Notes under the pieces: generated by a model
What the model was told of the DNA's origin: nothing
The model's input: only the letters and a program-made list of their open reading frames with translations
Databases searched by the model: none
DNA from: Tatumella sp. JGM118
GTDB taxonomy: Bacteria; Pseudomonadota; Gammaproteobacteria; Enterobacterales; Enterobacteriaceae
Direction of reading: 5' to 3'
DNA length: 44,990 nucleotides
Assembly: GCF_018257515.1 (NCBI RefSeq)
Contig: NZ_JAERJR010000013.1
Location: 47,320-92,309, forward strand
In this document: positions 40,249-44,990 of the stretch, in pieces
Layout of the letters: each line of letters opens with the position of its first letter
Numbering within the stretch: position 1 is the first letter of the stretch
Made by a program: the position numbers and the translations under genes

Positions 40249-42788
40249 CACTTATCCTCCTGCAGGGCTACCGGGATGCGTTCTTCCGGCCGGGCCGGCC
40301 GGTGTTGCTGGCCTTCGGGGACCATCTGTACCAGCATGTCGCGTTGCGGACTGTTAACGAAATGATTGAAACGTAAGCGTGTATCCGGTTCAGACAGCGT
40401 TTCACGCCATTCACAGTGATATTTTTCCCGCAGTAAACGCAGATCCTCTTCCGCCTGCGCCGCAATATTTAAATTATCGTCGATGATCACTTTTCTCAGA
40501 TAATCGATGCCACCTTCCAGATTTTCCAGCCAGACGGCAGTGCGTTGTAATTTATCGGCGGTACGCAGATAGAACATCATAAAGCGATCGATATAGCGAA
40601 CCAGTGTGGTCTGATCGAGGTCCGCAGCCAGCAAATCCGCATGGCGGGGTTTCATGCCGCCATTACCGCAAACATAAAGATTCCAGCCTTTTTCTGTCGC
40701 GATGACGCCGATATCTTTGCTCTGTGCTTCAGCACATTCACGGGTGCATCCGGAGACACCGAACTTCATTTTATGCGGGGTACGGATACCTTTATAACGG
40801 TTTTCCAGCATGACCCCGAGCCCGGTGCTGTCCCCGACACCATAACGGCACCAGCGACTACCGACACAGGTTTTTGCCATGCGCAGCGCTTTGGCATAGG
40901 CATGACCGGTTTCAAACCCGGCATCCAGTAACCTCTGCCATATCACCGGTAAATCATCTTTCTGAACACCAAACAGAGCAATCCGCTGCGACCCCGTGAT
41001 CTTGCTGTAAAGGGAAAAGTCGGTCGCTATCTCACCGATAACACGTAATTGCTGCGGGGTAATCTCCCCCCCGGGACTACGGGGGATCACCGAATAAGTA
41101 CCATCTTTCTGGATATTGGCCAGAAAGTTATCGTTGGAATCCTGTAATGGCACCAGTGCCGGCTGCAGGATAAAATCGTTCCACGCGGAGGCCAGCAGGC
41201 TGGCAATGGCAGGTTTACAGACTTCGCAGCCATAGCCTTTTCCGTATTGCCGGAGTAATGCATCGAAGGTTTTGATTTGTCCGACACGGATCAGATGGAA
41301 CAGCTCCTGACGGGAATAGGGGAAATGTTCACACAGATGGTGGGTGACCTCGATTCCCTGTCGTGAGAGTTCACTGTTCAGTACCTGCGTCAGTAACGGA
41401 ATACATCCGCCACAACCGGTGCCGGCATGGGTCGCGGTTTTCAGTGCTGCCACCGTATGACATCCATCGGCAATCGCCTTAATGATGGTGCCCTTACTGA
41501 CATCGAAGCATGAACAGATCTGTGCACTGTCCGGCAGTTTATCGACACCCATGACCCGGCTCTCTCCTGCCGCGCAGGCAGGCAGGATCAGCTGCTCAGG
41601 ATTTTCCGGCAGTTCAATTCCGTTCAGCATGAGTTGTAATAAATTAGCGTAATCGGTGGTATCTCCGACCAGTACGGCACCCAGCAGTAACCTGTTATCT
41701 GCACTGACGATCAGACGCTTATAAACTTCTTTAGTTTCATTAAGATAAATATAGCTTCGGCAGCCCGGGGTACGGCCATGAGCATCGCCCAGTCCACCGA
41801 CATTGACCCCGAGTAATTTGAGTTTGGCGCTCATATCGGCGCCATCGAATTCTGCTGACTGATCACACAAGTGTGCGGCCACTACCCGTGCCATTTTGTA
41901 TCCCGGAGCGACCAGCCCGTAGACATGGTTTTGGTAGCTGGCACATTCGCCGATAGCATAAATGTCCGCATCGCTGGTCTGGCACTGCCGGTTAATGGCA
42001 ATCCCGCCGCGTTCGGCGGTCACCAGTCCGCACTGACGGGCCAGACTGTCCTGCGGGCGAATACCGGTAGAGAAGACCACAAAATCGGTCTCCAGCGAAG
42101 AACCGTCGGCAAATAACAGAGTTTTACGCGATTCACTGCCTTGCTGAATAATCTGGCGGGTATTCTTTCCGGTATGAACCTGAACCCCGAGACGCTCTAT
42201 TTTCTTACGTAATTGTTCGCCGCCGGTCGTATCCAGCTGTTCGGCCATCAATACGTTGGCAAACTCGACCACGTGGGTTTCAATCCCGAGATTTTTCAGT
42301 GCGCCGGCCGCTTCAAGCCCCAGTAATCCGCCACCAATAACCACCCCGCGTTTACTGCGCAGTGCACAGGCTTCGATGGCGTTCAAATCTTCAATGGTCC
42401 GGTAGACAAAGCAGTCAGGGCCGTTACTGCCTTCAATCGGGGGGACCCGGGGGTAAGAACCGGTGGCAATCACCAGCTTATCGTAACAGACCGTGCGGCC
42501 GGCTCCGGAGCTCACCTCTTTGCGCTGACGATCGATGGTGAGTGCGCGCTCTGCAATAAAGACCTGAATATGATGCTTTGCGTAAAAACCTTCACGGACC
42601 AGCGACAGATCTTCAGCGGTATGATGTGAAAAATAAGATGAGAGATGGACCCTGTCATATGCCTGGCGGGGTTCTTCGCAGAATACAGTGATCTCGTAGC
42701 GGTCTGCGGGCGATTTATCGATCAGCTCTTCAATAAAACGGTGTCCCACCATACCATTTCCAATCACGCAGAGTCGGGTATTACGCAT
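40248..42788 (-). CDS. nirB: Nitrite reductase (NADH) large subunit NirB
   Basis: 846 residues, normal length. Domains in order: FAD/NAD oxidoreductase (VIGNGMVGHRF, residues 8-18; VIGGGLLGLEAAGAL), the BFD-like 2Fe-2S domain (ICSCFDVSKGTI, GTGCGGCIPLL), a second linker with GYGCEVCKPAI, then the siroheme/4Fe-4S sulfite/nitrite reductase domain (KFGVSGCTRECAEAQSKDIG, YVCGNGG). It uses NADH to reduce nitrite to ammonium. It is the first gene of nirB-nirD-(dead cobA). An FNR-like site at 42846 lies upstream. Confidence 0.97.
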   Translation of the reverse strand: MRNTRLCVIGNGMVGHRFIEELIDKSPADRYEITVFCEEPRQAYDRVHLSSYFSHHTAEDLSLVREGFYAKHHIQVFIAERALTIDRQRKEVSSGAGRTVCYDKLVIATGSYPRVPPIEGSNGPDCFVYRTIEDLNAIEACALRSKRGVVIGGGLLGLEAAGALKNLGIETHVVEFANVLMAEQLDTTGGEQLRKKIERLGVQVHTGKNTRQIIQQGSESRKTLLFADGSSLETDFVVFSTGIRPQDSLARQCGLVTAERGGIAINRQCQTSDADIYAIGECASYQNHVYGLVAPGYKMARVVAAHLCDQSAEFDGADMSAKLKLLGVNVGGLGDAHGRTPGCRSYIYLNETKEVYKRLIVSADNRLLLGAVLVGDTTDYANLLQLMLNGIELPENPEQLILPACAAGESRVMGVDKLPDSAQICSCFDVSKGTIIKAIADGCHTVAALKTATHAGTGCGGCIPLLTQVLNSELSRQGIEVTHHLCEHFPYSRQELFHLIRVGQIKTFDALLRQYGKGYGCEVCKPAIASLLASAWNDFILQPALVPLQDSNDNFLANIQKDGTYSVIPRSPGGEITPQQLRVIGEIATDFSLYSKITGSQRIALFGVQKDDLPVIWQRLLDAGFETGHAYAKALRMAKTCVGSRWCRYGVGDSTGLGVMLENRYKGIRTPHKMKFGVSGCTRECAEAQSKDIGVIATEKGWNLYVCGNGGMKPRHADLLAADLDQTTLVRYIDRFMMFYLRTADKLQRTAVWLENLEGGIDYLRKVIIDDNLNIAAQAEEDLRLLREKYHCEWRETLSEPDTRLRFNHFVNSPQRDMLVQMVPEGQQHRPARPEERIPVALQEDK

Positions 42789-42845
42789 TGCGGCCTCACG
42801 GGAATGACAGAGATACCACCTTACGATAAAGGCGTGTCAGACTTA

Positions 42846-42859
42846 TTGATGCAAGTCAA
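42846..42859 (-). promoter_or_regulatory. FNR-like site before nirB
   Basis: TTGAT-GCAA-GTCAA on the + strand (TTGAC-TTGC-ATCAA on -) matches the FNR consensus at 9 of 10 arm bases. It is centred about 64 bp before the nirB ATG. At -41.5 it would place a start site near 42811, with TTATCG as a possible -10 element. Anaerobic activation is expected. Confidence 0.75.
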
Positions 42860-42880
42860 ATGCATCTTTAATCTGCCGGA

Positions 42881-42911
42881 CACACGACACACGACACACG
42901 ACACACGACAC
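42881..42911. repeat. CACACGA heptamer tandem repeat upstream of the nirB FNR site
   Basis: Four perfect CACACGA units (42881-42908) plus a partial fifth (CAC). The array ends 22 bp upstream of the FNR-like site on the promoter side, where its length could change spacing to further upstream sites. Confidence 0.9.
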
Positions 42912-43085
42912 GGACAGGCACATATACACAGACGAGTACCCGTTCGCACAGGCAAAAGGTGATAATGCGGGTATCGGCAGCATCACCGGTCGCTGTAAGA
43001 GAATTCTGTATTCTCAGAGTGCGCCTTGTAAGAATAAAGATTGGCTGCTAGGTTTTTTACATAGCCTAAAACAAGGGAAATGAAG

Positions 43086-43520
43086 ATGAAAAAAACATTA
43101 ACTGCTGTTGCTATTTCGATGACTTTCTTCACAGCGCATGTATTTGCAGAAACAACTTCACAGCAGGTTCAGGAACAGACTCAGCAGCTGAAAAACAGCG
43201 CGTCTGAGACGACCGAACAGGCTAAAGACCGTAGCGCGGAAATCGCGAACAAAACCAAACACCGTCTGCAGGAAAAAAACGAGCAGACAGTGAACAAGCT
43301 GAAAAATGGTGGTCACACCACTAATACTGATGCTGCGAAAGAAAAATCACAGAAAGCCTGGAACCGTACGAAAGAAGGTACTGAAAAAGGCTGGAATAAG
43401 ACAAAAGAAACCACTCACAAAGCGGTGAATGGTACTCAGGAAGGTGCAACCAAACTTTGGAATAAAACCAAAGATGCAGCATCTGACACCAAAAGTGCTA
43501 TCTCTGAAAAAGTTAACTGA
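43086..43520 (+). CDS. Exported LEA-like repeat protein, unknown function
   Basis: 144 residues from ATG 43086. AGGGA at 43074-43078 is correctly spaced for this start but too close to the ATG at 43080. The signal peptide MKKTLTAVAISMTFFTAHVFA is followed by a charged, Gly-poor, helix-prone chain rich in Lys, Glu, Thr, Gln and Asn. The second half repeats a WN[RK]TKE/D motif three times (AWNRTKEG, GWNKTKET, LWNKTKDA), like the 11-residue repeats of late-embryogenesis-abundant proteins. It is probably periplasmic and unfolded or amphipathic. It stands alone between a promoter region and a terminator. A role in desiccation or envelope stress is a guess. Confidence 0.75.
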   Translation: MKKTLTAVAISMTFFTAHVFAETTSQQVQEQTQQLKNSASETTEQAKDRSAEIANKTKHRLQEKNEQTVNKLKNGGHTTNTDAAKEKSQKAWNRTKEGTEKGWNKTKETTHKAVNGTQEGATKLWNKTKDAASDTKSAISEKVN

Positions 43521-43571
43521 TCACCCGGGCCGTCAGGCACATTCACAGGTCGATTAGCTTCTCTGAACCAG

Positions 43572-43600
43572 GCCTCCTGCAGTCGCAGGGGGCTTTTTTG
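43572..43600 (+). terminator. Intrinsic terminator after the LEA-like gene
   Basis: CCTCCTGC-AGTC-GCAGGGGG (one G-U pair) is followed by CTTTTTTG, a classic rho-independent terminator about 50 bp after the stop codon. Confidence 0.85.
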
Positions 43601-43859
43601 TCTCCGGAATTTCACAACCAGGCCGGGAGTACTGTGATTGCAGCACGATAGTCACCGCGCAGGTGAACGTCGCCGCTATCGAACGGAAAGGGATAAAGGC
43701 CTGGCAGGCCAGCGTGCAGGCTACCTGGCCATTGTCAGGGTGAGCCCTTTCAGGACGAATGTGAGGGTTGCAGACTGCAATGCCTGCCGCCACCCTCATT
43801 ACATCGTTATCAGCGCCGGGATCCCCGCAGGTATAAGCGCCTGCCAGTCGGGGCTCCGG

Positions 43860-44762
43860 TTAAGCCAGTATGGCGCTGGCAGTAACCGATGCACCACCGC
43901 ACACGATCACCAGCACGTTATCTTCGGCAGCGAACTGAATTTTCCGATCATACAACAGTGACAGTGAAACACCACAGGCAGGTTCCGTCAGTACCCGATG
44001 GTCATCAAGAAACGCCCGGCAGGCACTCACCGCTTCTTCATCGGAGACCAGCATACTGTGAACGTTGTGGCGGGTGGCCACATCGAATGCATTTCTGCAC
44101 ACCTGGCTTGCGGCGAGTGTTGTGGCTATGCCACTGACAACCGGTAATCTGACGAGTTCGCCGGCATTCACCGAAGCATTAAGTGATGCGGTACCATAGG
44201 TTTCACCGGCATAGACAGGGATATCCCCTAACCGGTGTCTGACCAGCCCCTGAACGACACCTGAAAGTAAACTACCTCCTCCGACCGATAAAACGACCGC
44301 ATCAGGCTTCAGCCCTTCCCCGATAACTTCATCAATGATGGTGCTGATCCCCTCCCACAGATGCGGGTCATCGAACGGATGGATATAAACCGTGTTACCG
44401 CCGGTGAGTGATAATGCGTAATCGTTAGCTTCGCTCCAGACTTTTCCGTGGACAATCAGTTCTGCACCTTCACGGAGAATTAGCTGCCTTGCCATTAACG
44501 AGGTGGTTTCAGGTACGACGACCGTTACCGGCAGCCCCAGCTTTCTTCCACTGTGTGCCACCGATATTCCGGCATTGCCGCCGGATGAGCTGACAAAGCC
44601 GGTAGCACCTTGCTCTGCATAATACCGGCATGCATTGGCTGCACTACGGAGTTTAAATGAACCGGTGGGTTGAGCCGATTCCATTTTTAACCAGACATTG
44701 GTTTTTAAGCATTCACTCAGAGGAAGCGAATTTATAAGCGGAGTTTTGATACTTATTTTCAT
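43860..44762 (-). CDS. PLP-dependent L-serine/L-threonine dehydratase-like enzyme
   Basis: 300 residues, fold-type II PLP enzyme without a regulatory ACT domain, like the SDH-type serine dehydratases. The N-terminal TPLINSLPLS, the PLP lysine Lys37 in TGSFKLR, the phosphate/carboxylate loop SSGGNAG (59-65), the tetra-glycine-type loop SVGGGSLLSG, and the C-terminal VLVIVCGGASV are all in place. The expected reaction is serine or threonine to pyruvate or 2-oxobutyrate plus ammonia. It stands alone and converges toward the LEA-like gene. The exact amino acid cannot be fixed. Confidence 0.88.
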   Translation of the reverse strand: MKISIKTPLINSLPLSECLKTNVWLKMESAQPTGSFKLRSAANACRYYAEQGATGFVSSSGGNAGISVAHSGRKLGLPVTVVVPETTSLMARQLILREGAELIVHGKVWSEANDYALSLTGGNTVYIHPFDDPHLWEGISTIIDEVIGEGLKPDAVVLSVGGGSLLSGVVQGLVRHRLGDIPVYAGETYGTASLNASVNAGELVRLPVVSGIATTLAASQVCRNAFDVATRHNVHSMLVSDEEAVSACRAFLDDHRVLTEPACGVSLSLLYDRKIQFAAEDNVLVIVCGGASVTASAILA

Positions 44763-44990
44763 CCGTGGATACCTGCCTCAATAAATAAGTCATATGAAGA
44801 AAAAATGGCTGATAGCATTTCAGTGTGTCTGCCAACCCAACTTGTCATACCTGGCCTGTGATGGCAAAGCGATATTGTCCCGGGACGGTGGAGAGCGTCT
44901 GCGAGCGAATGTGCCGCGCAGCGGCGGGCAGGCTTGTCGCCAGGCCCGGAGTGCAGAGGGCGCGGCCCTGCGCCCTTTGCCCGGTCGCCC
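44763..44990. other. Intergenic region to the window end
   Basis: It holds the presumed promoter of the dehydratase gene. From about 44880 the sequence becomes very GC-rich with short repeats (GCGCAGCGGCGGGC, GGGCGCGGCCCTGCGCCC), and the latter can form a strong hairpin. No gene is visible. Confidence 0.4.

Overview
The window looks like chromosomal DNA of a gamma-proteobacterium of the order Enterobacterales. IdnO, IdnR, UmuD, UmuC, NarGHJI, NirB and NirD have enterobacterial lengths and motifs, the SOS box is of the LexA CTGT-N8-ACAG type, and a Fur-like box precedes a CirA-like receptor. A member of the Erwiniaceae such as Tatumella is my guess; the genus cannot be fixed from this sequence. 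No rRNA, tRNA or CRISPR array was seen.

Left part (1-10,330). The window opens with 16 tandem octamers inside an open frame, then an AT-rich GNAT acetyltransferase gene and a dead IS3-family transposase. Next comes a catabolic block: a polar amino acid ABC transporter (binding protein, two permeases, ATPase) with a proline-racemase-superfamily enzyme on the + strand, and an aconitase-X (cis-3-hydroxyproline dehydratase type) gene and a DapA-superfamily lyase gene on the - strand. Three promoters in this block carry the same GTATACGA(A/T)AT element. Together this suggests a hydroxyproline uptake and breakdown regulon whose regulator and oxidase lie outside the window.

Middle part (10,330-28,040). 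An SOS-controlled umuDC operon is followed by a Fur-box TonB receptor. Then comes a tightly coupled eight-gene operon of unusual content: cupin, two related nucleotidyltransferases, a large GT-A-like protein, an unrecognised protein, a WavE-type protein, a GDPD-like protein and a HAD phosphatase. It looks like a surface-glycan or phospho-substituent pathway. Downstream are a GDSL autotransporter esterase, an acyltransferase-3 gene broken at a T9 tract (possibly phase variable), a small winged-helix regulator, about 2 kb of decayed DNA and a LuxR-type regulator.

Right part (28,040-44,990). An idnO-idnR pair with LacI-type operator repeats is followed by a nitrate block on the - strand: narK-narGHJI, then nirB-nirD followed by a pseudogenised uroporphyrinogen-III methyltransferase. 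NirB needs siroheme, so that cofactor must come from elsewhere. The window ends with a LEA-like exported repeat protein and a PLP-dependent serine/threonine dehydratase.
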